The notes below the pieces were generated by a model, which did no database searches, was not told where the DNA came from, and was given only the letters and a program-made list of their open reading frames with translations. From Bacteroidota bacterium (GTDB lineage: Bacteria; Bacteroidota; Bacteroidia; Cytophagales; Cyclobacteriaceae): 41,649 nt of DNA. Location of the stretch: NCBI GenBank assembly GCA_023417065.1, contig JAEZGH010000073.1, positions 1 through 41,649 of the forward strand, in the 5' to 3' direction. The position numbers and the translations under genes were made by a program. Shown here piece by piece: positions 9,756-18,254 of this stretch (positions are counted from its first letter, which is position 1; each line of letters opens with the position of its first letter).

Positions 9756-9800
9756 GTTTATACCATTGAGGGCGAAATGGTGTAAACCGTTCGGCGAACG
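9756..9800. promoter_or_regulatory. Two adjacent inverted repeats upstream of the giant hydrolase gene
   Basis: GTTTATACCATT (9756-9767) pairs with AATGGTGTAAAC (9776-9787) across an 8-base spacer: 12 positions, one of them a G-T pair. Immediately next to it is CGTTCG-G-CGAACG (9788-9800), a perfect 6-bp inverted repeat. Both lie 26-70 bp upstream of the start codon at 9730, where a leader RNA structure or a repressor site would be expected. Role not known. Confidence 0.5.
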
Positions 9801-10169
9801 AAATGAATCACAAAAAGCTTCTTATGTTGTTTCATCTGTCAGCACCAACATAAGCGGATTCAAACGTTCAATAGACTTTTTTTATGTGCCCTTTTTCCGG
9901 AAGGAATATTGCAAGAGTTCAATCTGTGCAATCAGGGTTTTGTCATTTGTTTCTTACATCAAACAGGTTTCACGGTAAGTTGTTATGCAGTTTTCTCCGG
10001 ACTGCTCTTCCGGTGGATGATCCTATTGTGATAGTTATCAGCCTCACCGTTTCAACTCAACCCATGTCTGCCTTTTGATTGCGACGAAACATTCTGAGCG
10101 TTTAAAACTGAACACAAACGTTTTGTTTCGTTATGCTTCAGTTTAATGAAGATAGAATTGATGGAGGGG
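9801..10169. other. Intergenic stretch without a supported gene
   Basis: This is the central part of the 563-bp gap between the exopolysaccharide operon and the secretion module (both on the minus strand). Short open frames exist on the plus strand (for example 9884-10078) but lack domain features, convincing starts and the codon pattern of neighbours. No tRNA fold or clear TAnnTTTG box was found. The upstream region of the giant hydrolase must lie here. Confidence 0.5.
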
Positions 10170-10191
10170 TCCGACAAGGAGGCTTGTCGGA
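10170..10191. terminator. Perfect 9-bp stem-loop, possible terminator of the exopolysaccharide operon
   Basis: TCCGACAAG (10170-10178), loop GAGG, CTTGTCGGA (10183-10191). It lies about 100 bp past the stop codon at 10294 on the minus strand. No run of T follows on either strand, so an intrinsic terminator is only one reading; a processed RNA end or a protein site are others. Confidence 0.4.
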
Positions 10192-10293
10192 GTTGGCGAC
10201 AAGATGTTTATTATGACGTTTAAATCGATTTGATTGCCTTCGATCATCAGAGCGTAAATCTGATTATCATGTCCGATAATTTGAAAAAGTGAT

Positions 10294-11226
10294 TTATTCG
10301 GAAATTTCTTTCATCATCGATGTAATATCCAGGGAATAGAGTTTCCCGCCGACCACGCCAAGTTCCAGTTCATCGACGATATAGAGTAATGTGTCGGTCT
10401 TGAAAGCAATGCCCGCCTTGTGTGAATAATGATTCAGACGGACTTCGTAGATATCGCCAGAGGAGAACTTGTTTTCGTCAACATTTCGGATAAACCATAC
10501 CCGATCATGGAATAGCAGTGCAACGGTTCGTCCATCCGGACTCGTGTCCGCCCCCGTGATCCAGTTGTCGAGCATGGAACCTTTCCCTACGTACAGGCTG
10601 TCAAGAAGCTGGGCTGACTGATGCCCCGGTACCTGTGACAACTTGTACACCTTTGAAATTCCCCGGAATGGGGTGGAGCGGTCCTTTGTAAAAAGGTACA
10701 GGTTGTCCTTCAGAGCGATAAAAGCGTCGACGTCAAAGTTGCGCTGCGCTGTCGTTGGCGGAAATTCTTTCTGGTCACTGTAGGCAAACGAGATGACCTC
10801 AGGTACAACAACCTGGTCCTCAATCGCTTCGGGATTTCGAATTTTGAATATCTTTAGATTTCGCCGGTCATTCCTGTTGTTACCGAAACTTCCGATGAAC
10901 ATATCGCCCGCAGTATTCAGAGTTAGACTTTCCCAGCCACGGTTTGACGCGTTGATGTGAATAGCTTTCACGAGTTTGCCCAGGGTATCCAGACAATAGA
11001 TCGCCGGAACACCGCCGTCGTTATGAGACCAAAGATAATTTTGGGTTATCGCCAGGCCTGAAGCTTCCTTAAGAACAGGTGGGAGCGAACCTATTTCTAT
11101 GAACACGACACTCTTCTCGCTGACTGTCTTTACCTTCGGCGTCTGTTTGGATTGTGCGGCTGTGCTGGCAGGAAGTACAGTAAGCGAATAGGCCAGCAGG
11201 AAGTGTGAAAGCAGCAGGAGTCGCAT
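10294..11226 (-). CDS. Secreted beta-propeller-like protein of unknown function
   Basis: 310 residues with a signal peptide (MRLLLLSHFLLAYSLTVLPASTAAQ). The body has recurring strand patterns with ASGLAITQNYLWSHNDGG, YCLDTLGKLVKAIHI, NRGWESLTLN, DVDAFIALKDNLYLFTKDRS and TDTLLYIVDELELG. These resemble SdiA-regulated or phytase-like propellers seen as hypothetical proteins in Bacteroidota. I see no catalytic motif. It is the last gene of the exopolysaccharide operon, 6 bp after the glycosyltransferase at 11233, which suggests an extracellular or periplasmic partner of that pathway, but this is only context. Confidence 0.75.
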   Translation of the reverse strand: MRLLLLSHFLLAYSLTVLPASTAAQSKQTPKVKTVSEKSVVFIEIGSLPPVLKEASGLAITQNYLWSHNDGGVPAIYCLDTLGKLVKAIHINASNRGWESLTLNTAGDMFIGSFGNNRNDRRNLKIFKIRNPEAIEDQVVVPEVISFAYSDQKEFPPTTAQRNFDVDAFIALKDNLYLFTKDRSTPFRGISKVYKLSQVPGHQSAQLLDSLYVGKGSMLDNWITGADTSPDGRTVALLFHDRVWFIRNVDENKFSSGDIYEVRLNHYSHKAGIAFKTDTLLYIVDELELGVVGGKLYSLDITSMMKEISE

Positions 11227-11232
11227 CGGCGT

Positions 11233-12363
11233 TCACTTTGAAATTACTTCCTGATAAAGTTTAAAATATTTTTCAGCCATAATTGCCCATGAGAACGTGC
11301 GGGCACGATTGAGCCCGCGCCTGATGAGATCGCTTCGAAGTACATCATCGTTTCTGATTGTTAAGATAGCGTCTGCGATTTGGTCGGCGTTGCGAGGATC
11401 AATAAGTATCGCCGCGTCGCCGGCAACTTCGGGAAGGGATGAGCAGTTCGATGTAATGACAGGTACAGCGCTTTTCATGGCTTCAAGCACCGGGATGCCA
11501 AAACCCTCGCGCAACGACGGAAACAGGAACATATCCGCCATGGTGTATATCGCCGGTAAGTCATCTTCAGGTACATAACCCGAAATGCTTACCCAGTCCG
11601 TTATCCCGGGATCTCCGGCTCTCACGGCAGCTTTTCTCAGGAACGTTGTGTCAACGTCGAGCATCTGAAGTTTAAAATCCAGCTTATCTCTGTTTCGCAA
11701 TACAGACATCGCTTTCAAAACTCCAACAATATTCTTCCTGGGGTCAGTGCTCCCGGGAAAGAGTATGTATCGCTCAGGCAGATGGTATTTCCGGCGTACG
11801 CGCTCTAATGTTTCTTTATCGGCAACTTGATCGAAATGGGTACCAACTCCGTTGTGTATGGCGGTTACCGTATCGGCGAAACCAAAATGCTTTTCAATGT
11901 TAGCTTTCTCGTATTCTGAAACAGTAATGAGGGCTTTCGCTTTTTTCACCATTCGCGGTATATTCCAACGGCGGTAGAGGTTTCCGATTATCTGATAGGG
12001 GGTGCCTTTTGTGAAATTCCATTGCTCAAGAAAGATGATGTCGTGAAGCGTCACCACCAGAGGAACGTCCACGCCCAGAGGAGCTGTATTGCTGGTGCAG
12101 TGCAGCAGGTCAAGATTATATTTGCGCGCCTCTCCTGGCAGAAGGATTTGTTCCCAATATGGGTATGGTCCGCCTTTTATTTTCACTATATGGAAGTTAG
12201 CGGTCTCGCGGATAACGCCATCGTCCTCATCCGGTTTAACGAAAATGAAGTACTGGTTTTTGTGGTCGATCTGTTGCAGATTCCGGATAAGCTCAAGCGC
12301 AACGATGTCCATCCCGTGCTTCTTGCGCCGGAAAAGTCGTTGTGCTTCGATGCCTATTCTCAT
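11233..12363 (-). CDS. GT4-family glycosyltransferase
   Basis: 376 residues from the ATG at 12363 (MRIGIEAQRLFRRKKHGMD), which gives the usual N-terminal strand of a GT-B enzyme. The open frame extends 17 codons further upstream into the preceding gene, but that extension is not family-like. The N-terminal Rossmann half contains TLHDIIFLEQW and ALITVSEYEKANI; the C-terminal half has ILFPGSTDPRKNI, the acceptor/donor region MFLFPSLREGFGIPVLEAM with the EX7E-type glutamates, and SSLPEVAGDAAILIDP. Such enzymes add a sugar from a nucleotide donor to a lipid-linked glycan at the inner membrane. It begins 14 bp after the stop of the GT2 gene and is part of the same operon. Confidence 0.92.
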   Translation of the reverse strand: MRIGIEAQRLFRRKKHGMDIVALELIRNLQQIDHKNQYFIFVKPDEDDGVIRETANFHIVKIKGGPYPYWEQILLPGEARKYNLDLLHCTSNTAPLGVDVPLVVTLHDIIFLEQWNFTKGTPYQIIGNLYRRWNIPRMVKKAKALITVSEYEKANIEKHFGFADTVTAIHNGVGTHFDQVADKETLERVRRKYHLPERYILFPGSTDPRKNIVGVLKAMSVLRNRDKLDFKLQMLDVDTTFLRKAAVRAGDPGITDWVSISGYVPEDDLPAIYTMADMFLFPSLREGFGIPVLEAMKSAVPVITSNCSSLPEVAGDAAILIDPRNADQIADAILTIRNDDVLRSDLIRRGLNRARTFSWAIMAEKYFKLYQEVISK

Positions 12364-12377
12364 ATCTGCGAAGTATT

Positions 12378-13271
12378 TTAGTTTGTTTTCCCGGATGGGT
12401 GAGTGACATTCCAAAGAAATCCACGCCAGAATGCAATTACGTGTTTCATCTCACCTTTGATAAGATAACTTAGCGTATTCTTTGGTATAGAGAAAATCAG
12501 GAAGAAAGTGATCGAGCTGAGTTTCGACAATCCCTTCGTATGCCGACGCATAAACAGCAACCTGTTGCGCGTCATATAGTATGTCTTTAATGTCGAGTTT
12601 TTGCCGACGGACATCGATTCTTTGTGGTAAATACGTGCGTCCGGGACGACGTATATATTGTAGCCCATCTTCTTTATCGTTTCCGCCCAGTCGAGTTCCT
12701 CATAGTATAGAAAGAAGATTTCCGGCATGAGTCCAGCGGCATCGATCACGCTTCGCGGCACCATCATCGCAGCACCATGCGGCAAATCAGTCTTTTCTGC
12801 AGCGTTGAATTGTCCTCTATCGACTTCGCCAAATCCTGGTCTTTCATTGCGGCCTGTAAACGCATTAATCCGCGAAGAACCCACGTACTGAATTGTTTCT
12901 CCTGAATTGTAAAAAAGGATTTTCGGGCAGACGATTCCAGCATCGGCGTGTTGTTCGCAGAAATCCACAAGAGGACGGATTGAGTCCGGAACGATTTCAG
13001 TGTCGTTATTAAGAAAGAAGAGATATTTCCCTTTCGCAGCGCGGATGCCAAGGTTGTTTCCTCCCGCGAAGCCAAGGTTCTTGTCGCTGACGATAACCTG
13101 TACATTCGGAAATTGTTCTTTAATCTGCGATGTAGGATTTTCTGTTGACGCGTTGTCGACAACGATGATTTCTATGTTACGGTATGCAGACTGCGTCAGG
13201 GAGTTCAGCAACTCAAGGGTGTATCGAAGCTGGTTGTAGTTGATTGTGATTATCGAAACCAAAGGATCCAT
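12378..13271 (-). CDS. GT2-family glycosyltransferase (rhamnosyltransferase-like)
   Basis: 297 residues from ATG 13271; a GTG at 13277 would add two residues and give a 4-bp GTGA overlap with the upstream gene. The GT-A fold is clear: LVSIITINYNQ at the N-terminus, IIVVDNAST, SDKNLGFAGGNNLGI and the metal-binding LFFLNNDTE. ELDWAETIKKMGYNIYVVPDARIYH is the typical C-terminal part of WbbL-like transferases. The last 60 residues (YYMTRNRLLFMRRH and a hydrophobic segment) suggest membrane association. It probably adds one residue to the polysaccharide repeat unit; sugar specificity cannot be read from the sequence. Confidence 0.92.
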   Translation of the reverse strand: MDPLVSIITINYNQLRYTLELLNSLTQSAYRNIEIIVVDNASTENPTSQIKEQFPNVQVIVSDKNLGFAGGNNLGIRAAKGKYLFFLNNDTEIVPDSIRPLVDFCEQHADAGIVCPKILFYNSGETIQYVGSSRINAFTGRNERPGFGEVDRGQFNAAEKTDLPHGAAMMVPRSVIDAAGLMPEIFFLYYEELDWAETIKKMGYNIYVVPDARIYHKESMSVGKNSTLKTYYMTRNRLLFMRRHTKGLSKLSSITFFLIFSIPKNTLSYLIKGEMKHVIAFWRGFLWNVTHPSGKTN

Positions 13272-13273
13272 CT

Positions 13274-14467
13274 TCACCCGTTGTTTTTCTCATCGGCAGG
13301 CCATTCCGTCACGCCGTGGGGAGTGTGAATAAATGTTTTGTTTGCCCCCTTGAGACGAAACAGCAATCCAAACATCTTAAATGCTACTTTCGGCAGAAGG
13401 AGCATGGAGACGAGCATGTCGCGATTATACATCTTCGCCGGAATTGAGATGGCCATCGCAATCACGTTCATCACAAGGAAAGTAAACCAAACATAGTATG
13501 GGATGGATAGATAGTCTCTCAGTAGAAACGAAATCACAGTCAGGATAACCAGGAGACCAAGATTGATAATACGGGGGAGCTGAATATTCTTTAGAATGGC
13601 TGAGTTGAAAAGAGATATATCTCCGCGGAACAAACTAAGTATTCCGCGCCGGAAGTACTTTCTGAGATAGATAAACTGACTGGAGAGCCAGCGGGTCCGC
13701 TGGCGTTCGAATACTTCCGTGTTCTCCACTTTCTCATCATAAACAAGGATGCCTTTTCCATATTGAATCTTTACACCACGCTGGATCAGCAGGAGTTCAA
13801 GTTCGCGGTCAAATCCACCAACGCTGTCGAGGCCTGATAGAATTTCTTTAACAAGTTTGTACGGAAACACCATCCCTGAGCCGATGAGCGAACATGAAAG
13901 TCCGATCGCGACGTGACCCTGACGGTAAATGAAGTTATTGATTCGCTCACTTATGCCGTCCAGTACCGACATAGACGTGGTCTTGTTTTTTGAAACCCGT
14001 TCCGCCTGTATTGCCTGATATCCTATCTCAATCAGGTTGTTGATCCGGTCGAGAAAGTCGGGAGCGATTACATTGTCGGCGTCAAGTATAACGGCATAGT
14101 CGTAGTCATCACCGATTTCCGCCATCGCACGGTTTAGTGACTTCACTTTCGTGGATTTATCGAACACGACTTCGATGATTTTTACAGGCAAGAGCTTCAG
14201 CTGACTGACTGTTTCCTGCTTGAGCGAATCTGCGATGATTACAACATCATACCGATCCGAAGGGTAGCGTTGTTGCAAGGCGTATCGTGCCACTGAAACG
14301 ATCACATTGTCCTCCTTATACGAAGGAATGAGTACGGCAAACCTTTTTTTTCCGGTGGCCATCGGTGGCGTCTGCTGACGGAAAAAATTTCCTGCTATGG
14401 CCAGAATCAGGGCATAGAGGGAAACGAAAGCGAAGTACACCAGCAGAACAGCTTCAATAACTATCAT
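13274..14467 (-). CDS. Membrane GT2-family glycosyltransferase (cellulose-synthase-like)
   Basis: 397 residues. One N-terminal membrane segment (about 3-28), a cytosolic GT-A domain with VLIPSYKEDN (45-54), DAD at 129-131, FDREL at about 219 and QRTRW at about 256, then two or three C-terminal membrane segments (about 300-375, LGLLVILTVISFLL and VWFTFLVMNVIAMAISI). The D, DxD, D and QxxRW set is that of processive or polytopic GT2 enzymes such as hyaluronan or N-acetylglucosaminyl synthases. It could elongate a polymer or act once; length (about 400) is within the range of both. It follows the sugar transferase gene by 70 bp and overlaps the next gene. Confidence 0.9.
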   Translation of the reverse strand: MIVIEAVLLVYFAFVSLYALILAIAGNFFRQQTPPMATGKKRFAVLIPSYKEDNVIVSVARYALQQRYPSDRYDVVIIADSLKQETVSQLKLLPVKIIEVVFDKSTKVKSLNRAMAEIGDDYDYAVILDADNVIAPDFLDRINNLIEIGYQAIQAERVSKNKTTSMSVLDGISERINNFIYRQGHVAIGLSCSLIGSGMVFPYKLVKEILSGLDSVGGFDRELELLLIQRGVKIQYGKGILVYDEKVENTEVFERQRTRWLSSQFIYLRKYFRRGILSLFRGDISLFNSAILKNIQLPRIINLGLLVILTVISFLLRDYLSIPYYVWFTFLVMNVIAMAISIPAKMYNRDMLVSMLLLPKVAFKMFGLLFRLKGANKTFIHTPHGVTEWPADEKNNG

Positions 14468-14537
14468 AAAAAGTCAGGAAACGCCGGAACTATGTCTCCA
14501 GTCCTGGTATTCCGGCAAGGCCCCTGCAGCGACAAGT

Positions 14538-15665
14538 TCAGACTTTTTCCTTCTGCAGCAAAGCCGGGAATGTGGAAAATAAGATCTTCAGATCGAGCCA
14601 GAAAGAGTTTTTCATGGCGTATTCCATGTCAAGGGCAATTCGTTCTTCAGGCGACATGTTGTCTTTGCCGCGCTTGGTGACCTGCCACAAACCAGTAATG
14701 CCTGCAGGAGCGAGAAATCGCCACGCGATTTGATCTTTGGTGAGTTTTTCTGCCTCGTACAGGGGCAGCGGTCTGTTTCCTACCAATGACATATCGCCTA
14801 TAAGCACGTTAATGAGCTGCGGCAGTTCGTCAAGGCTGGTGTTTCGCAGGAATGATCCGAACCGTGTTACGCGTGGATCATTCTTGATCTTGAAGAAAAC
14901 GCCGTCGCCGTGGTTTGCTGTGTCGTATTGGTTCAGATGTGCGAGCTTCTTCAATTCGTCAGCAGCGCCTACGCGCATCGAGCGGAACTTGTAAAAGTCG
15001 AAGATCTTATATCCAGCGCCGGCGCGTTTCGATACATAGAAAACCGGCCCGGGGGATTCGAGTTTGATGATAAGCGCAATTAACAGCATCAGCGGTGAAA
15101 GGAACACCAGAAGAGTCGTGGTTATGGCGATATCAAAAGTTCGCTTGAATGACCATATCTTGATTTTGGGAAGGTCTTCCGGTACCCCATGCGTTGCATA
15201 TGGTTTATTGCCCCGCTGATTCTTGTAATTTTTGAGTTTCTTGATGAACTCTATCCGCTTGAGAAAAGAATACGTGATCGCTCCGTAGTGGTATTCGTCG
15301 AAACCGAATTTAAGCGCGCGTTCTTTGGCTTCGGCGTTGTATTCTGGTGTATACAGTACAAAAGGTACCGCTTTCTGCTGCGAAGCTTGTTTAATTAATG
15401 TCAGGTCGCCGGCGATATCATCAGGATGGATCATTATGGCATCGTGACGCGCACCTGCATCGGTACCTGCGCTTAATAGTTCTGGGGCCTGAAGGAAAGT
15501 GCAGTTGTAAAAGTGGATCGATTCCTCAACATTAGTGTGATCAGGCTCAGGAGAGTGGGAGTCTATTCTTACGATATGTTTGGTAAAAGCCGGCACCTTA
15601 GCTTTAGGTTCGCGCACCAAAGATAAGGGAGATTCATCAACATCTTTTCGAATCGCAAGTGCCAT
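14538..15665 (-). CDS. Initiating polyprenyl-phosphate sugar transferase with degenerate receiver-like N-terminus
   Basis: 375 residues. Residues about 168-375 are a bacterial sugar transferase domain (WbaP/WcaJ type): WSFKRTFDIAITTTLLVFLSP with a membrane segment, KLESPGPVFYVSKRAG, FDFYKFRSMR, DPRVTRFGSFLRNTSLDELPQ, NVLIGDMSLVGNRPL and LAPAGITGLWQV. It moves a sugar-1-phosphate to undecaprenyl phosphate and so starts the polysaccharide unit. The N-terminal region (about 45-145) lacks the usual multi-span and CoA-binding-like parts; instead it shows a receiver-like pattern (HDAIMIHPDD, PFVLYTPEYNAEAKERALKFG) with His80 where a phospho-accepting Asp would sit and no VKP lysine. It lies 16 bp after a true response regulator gene. 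Confidence 0.93.
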   Translation of the reverse strand: MALAIRKDVDESPLSLVREPKAKVPAFTKHIVRIDSHSPEPDHTNVEESIHFYNCTFLQAPELLSAGTDAGARHDAIMIHPDDIAGDLTLIKQASQQKAVPFVLYTPEYNAEAKERALKFGFDEYHYGAITYSFLKRIEFIKKLKNYKNQRGNKPYATHGVPEDLPKIKIWSFKRTFDIAITTTLLVFLSPLMLLIALIIKLESPGPVFYVSKRAGAGYKIFDFYKFRSMRVGAADELKKLAHLNQYDTANHGDGVFFKIKNDPRVTRFGSFLRNTSLDELPQLINVLIGDMSLVGNRPLPLYEAEKLTKDQIAWRFLAPAGITGLWQVTKRGKDNMSPEERIALDMEYAMKNSFWLDLKILFSTFPALLQKEKV

Positions 15666-15681
15666 ACTTACTCACCGCAGC

Positions 15682-16071
15682 TTATTTCACCACCATTTGC
15701 TGGTTCTGATAGCTTAGTACCCGATCAACCTCTGCTACAAGTGTCTGAGGTTCAAAAGGCTTGACGAGATAGGTGAACGCACCGAGCTCGAGACAGCGTT
15801 GGCGTTTGGCACCCTCCTCATAACCAGATAAAATGATCACCGGAATGTTTTTGAATAATAAGCTATTGCTCAGATTCTCCAACAATTCGATGCCATCGAT
15901 CGAGGGTAACTGAATATCGGAGATGATCAGATCCGGCTGATTTCCATCAGACAACCATGACCAGGCCTCCATACCATCATTCATTACCATCACCTCATAT
16001 TTGCCATGAAGAATTTTCTCCAAAAGCCAGCACAGCGGAATGTCATCTTCGATGACCAGAACCTTATTCAT
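15682..16071 (-). CDS. Single-domain response regulator
   Basis: 129 residues forming one receiver domain and nothing else. Acidic pocket Glu8-Asp9-Asp10, phospho-acceptor Asp52 in LIISDIQLP, conserved Ser82 in VIILSG and Lys104 in YLVKPF. No output domain or linker. It is first in the exopolysaccharide operon, so phosphorylation by an unseen histidine kinase may control the pathway by protein contact, possibly through the receiver-like region of the next gene product. That partnership is inferred from adjacency. The 240 bp upstream contain a candidate promoter. Confidence 0.93.
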   Translation of the reverse strand: MNKVLVIEDDIPLCWLLEKILHGKYEVMVMNDGMEAWSWLSDGNQPDLIISDIQLPSIDGIELLENLSNSLLFKNIPVIILSGYEEGAKRQRCLELGAFTYLVKPFEPQTLVAEVDRVLSYQNQQMVVK

Positions 16072-16152
16072 TGCGGTAAATAGTTAATTACCGGATGCTG
16101 CTTTAAGACCAGTCGTAAGGCGGGATCCTAAAGCCAACTTCCATAGACAAAT

Positions 16153-16160
16153 CAAATCTA
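16153..16160 (-). promoter_or_regulatory. Candidate -7 box of the exopolysaccharide operon promoter
   Basis: On the minus strand the sequence reads TAGATTTG, a full match to the Bacteroidota TAnnTTTG element, about 80 bp upstream of the response regulator start at 16071. A clear TTTG -33 element at the usual distance is not evident. Confidence 0.45.
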
Positions 16161-16206
16161 AGTTTTTTTGTCCTTTGATGTAACATAAAACGAGAAAAAT
16201 AAGCGA

Positions 16207-16226
16207 CCGGGAATCATAGCGCCCGG
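16207..16226 (-). terminator. Weak GC stem-loop followed by T-rich sequence after menE
   Basis: Read on the minus strand, CCGGG and CCCGG pair across a 10-base loop and are followed within a few bases by TTATTTTTC. It lies about 85 bp past the menE stop. The stem is only 5 bp, so this is a tentative terminator of the menaquinone operon. Confidence 0.3.
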
Positions 16227-16311
16227 CTGACCTTATCTTAATAATTCTTTAACGAAATGCCCATTTGACTGAATGAAAATGCAATTTTCTAATAAAAACG
16301 TGATCGCATTT

Positions 16312-17415
16312 TCAATTCTCGGACATCTTTTTCACTAACTCCCTGATCTTCAGTCGATCAACTTTCCCCGAAGAAGTCTCCGGAAAAGCCGTGAGAAAGT
16401 AGATCTCACGCGGTCGTTCAAATTTAGATAGAGCTCCGGAAATGGCGACCAATAGACTTTTACGTCGCCCAATTACAGGGGCTTCTTCCTCGATAACGCA
16501 AATTACCTTTTCTCCCAGCATGTTGTCGGGTAATGATGTGATAATGAGGCGACCATGTAAGTTTTGTTCCCTTTTTACATCATTCAGGCGCTTTTCGATG
16601 GCCTCCGGCGATACTTTCACACCACCCGTATTGATCACGTTGTCAACGCGGCCCAGCCACACAAATGAGGTATCTGACGTCATTTCTACGATATCGTTCG
16701 TGACAACCACTCCGGGAAGCCACGGAACCGCGATTTCGAGGCATCCACGGGCATCTCTTGAAATTTTGATGTCAGGTAACGTATAAAAACTGTCGCCCTT
16801 TCTGAGGCCATTGAGGTGTTGCAGGGCAATATGCGATAGCGTCTCCGTCATGCCATAGGTCAGAATGACGCGTGTCCGGACCAGATCCAATAAACGTAGG
16901 GTTTCGCCCAAAACCGGAGCGCCCCCTACAATAACTGTAGCAATTTGATCTAACCTTTCGCGATTCCCTGTAAGGGTGTTCTGCAGCTGATAAGGCACCA
17001 GGGCAGCAAAATCTATCGGCGGGAGCGGGGAAGACAAAGGATCAGCAGCTGGCTCCCGGGCAACAATCTTCATCTGGCCGACGAAGGCCCTGACCAGCAT
17101 CATCTTCCCGGCAACAAAACGCGGATCAAGGCAGAGCAGAACAGTCATTTCCGGCTGCAGCCCCAGGGCGCTGATCGTAGCCCGGGCACTCGCTTCCATC
17201 TGCGCCCGCGTGAACTGCATGAGTTTCGGTGCACCGGTGGAGCCGCTGGTCTGAAGCGTGAATTCACCCGCCCCCTCAAACCAGGCCTTGATAAATGCAA
17301 AAGTATTTTTTTCGAAGTCCGTCTGTGCCTCTGCAGTTTCACCCAGGATACTGCTGATCAACACGTCACGCGAGTTGATGTCAATCGACGCATAGCGGTA
17401 TCCAACGGTTCCCAT
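16312..17415 (-). CDS. menE: o-Succinylbenzoate-CoA ligase (MenE), short form
   Basis: 367 residues, an ANL-superfamily adenylating enzyme. The P-loop-like motif is TLQTSGSTGAPKLMQF (about 57-72), the A5 motif LTYGMTETLSHIA, the hinge GRVDNVINTGGVKVSPE and the catalytic lysine region SSGKVDRLKIREL at the C-terminus. It activates o-succinylbenzoate to its CoA thioester, the substrate of MenB. Typical MenE is 450-490 residues; this compact form lacks much of the N-terminal subdomain, as is common in Bacteroidota. It follows menB by 14 bp, and the operon context makes MenE much more likely than another acyl-CoA ligase. Confidence 0.9.
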   Translation of the reverse strand: MGTVGYRYASIDINSRDVLISSILGETAEAQTDFEKNTFAFIKAWFEGAGEFTLQTSGSTGAPKLMQFTRAQMEASARATISALGLQPEMTVLLCLDPRFVAGKMMLVRAFVGQMKIVAREPAADPLSSPLPPIDFAALVPYQLQNTLTGNRERLDQIATVIVGGAPVLGETLRLLDLVRTRVILTYGMTETLSHIALQHLNGLRKGDSFYTLPDIKISRDARGCLEIAVPWLPGVVVTNDIVEMTSDTSFVWLGRVDNVINTGGVKVSPEAIEKRLNDVKREQNLHGRLIITSLPDNMLGEKVICVIEEEAPVIGRRKSLLVAISGALSKFERPREIYFLTAFPETSSGKVDRLKIRELVKKMSEN

Positions 17416-17429
17416 ATCTGCCTGGAACG

Positions 17430-18254
17430 CTACGGAAACTGCGGGTATTTTGACCAGTCCGGATCGCGCTTTTCAAGGAACGCATTCTTGCCTTCCTTGG
17501 CTTCTTCGCTCAGGTAATACAGCAGGGTTGCGTTACCGGCGAGTTCCTGGATGCCTGCCTGTCCATCAAGCTCAGCATTGAAGGAAGACTTCAGCATGCG
17601 GATTGCAAGCGGACTCTTCGACTTGATCTTGTTAGCCCATTCGACATACGTCTCTTCCAGCTTCTCAAGCGGAACAACTTTGTTTACCAAACCCATTTGC
17701 AGCGCATCTGCCGCATCGTACTGATCGCAGAGATACCAAATCTCACGGGCCTTTTTCTGACCCACGACACGTGCGAGATAAGAGGCTCCAAATCCGCCAT
17801 CGAAACTTCCGACTTTCGGACCCGTCTGGCCAAAGCGTGCGTTTTCAGCAGCAATAGTGAGGTCACATACAACGTGCAGTACATGTCCGCCGCCGATAGC
17901 CCAACCTGCTACTGCAGCAATCACAGGCTTGGGAATGGAACGGATCATTTTCTGGAGGTCCAGTACGTTCAGCCGGGGTACCGTGTCTTCACCCACGTAT
18001 CCGCCATGCCCGCGTACGCTCTGGTCGCCGCCACTGCAGAATGCTTTTCCTCCCTCACCGGTAAGGATCACCACCCGGATGGAAGCATCCTCGCGGCAAT
18101 AAGACATCGCGTCAATCATTTCCTGGACGGTCAATGGCGTAAACGCATTGTGCACCTGAGGGCGATTGATACTTATCCTGGCAATTCCATCGTACTGATG
18201 AAAAAGGATTTCCCGGTACGTCTTTATAGGCTTCCAGTCGTATTTAAGATTCAT
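17430..18254 (-). CDS. menB: 1,4-Dihydroxy-2-naphthoyl-CoA synthase (MenB)
   Basis: 274 residues from the ATG at 18254 (MNLKYDWKPIKTYREILF), which overlaps the menD stop by 11 bp; a longer frame to 18287 would lie inside menD and looks unlikely. Crotonase fold with ISINRPQVHNAF, the oxyanion motif FCSGGDQ, AAVAGWAIGGGHVLHVVCDLTIA, and the MenB-specific FGQTGPKVGSFDGGFGASYLAR with the catalytic Asp/Ser region. It closes the second ring of o-succinylbenzoyl-CoA to give DHNA-CoA. Cytoplasmic. Confidence 0.96.
   Translation of the reverse strand: MNLKYDWKPIKTYREILFHQYDGIARISINRPQVHNAFTPLTVQEMIDAMSYCREDASIRVVILTGEGGKAFCSGGDQSVRGHGGYVGEDTVPRLNVLDLQKMIRSIPKPVIAAVAGWAIGGGHVLHVVCDLTIAAENARFGQTGPKVGSFDGGFGASYLARVVGQKKAREIWYLCDQYDAADALQMGLVNKVVPLEKLEETYVEWANKIKSKSPLAIRMLKSSFNAELDGQAGIQELAGNATLLYYLSEEAKEGKNAFLEKRDPDWSKYPQFP

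Noticed and set aside
9751..10078. Small genes in the gap before the giant hydrolase
   Set aside because: Plus-strand frames of 64-75 codons with no motif, no neighbouring partner and overlap of the hairpin leader region.
12363..12414. Longer N-terminus for the GT4 gene
   Set aside because: The added 17 residues overlap the preceding gene and precede the normal first strand (MRIGIEAQRL).
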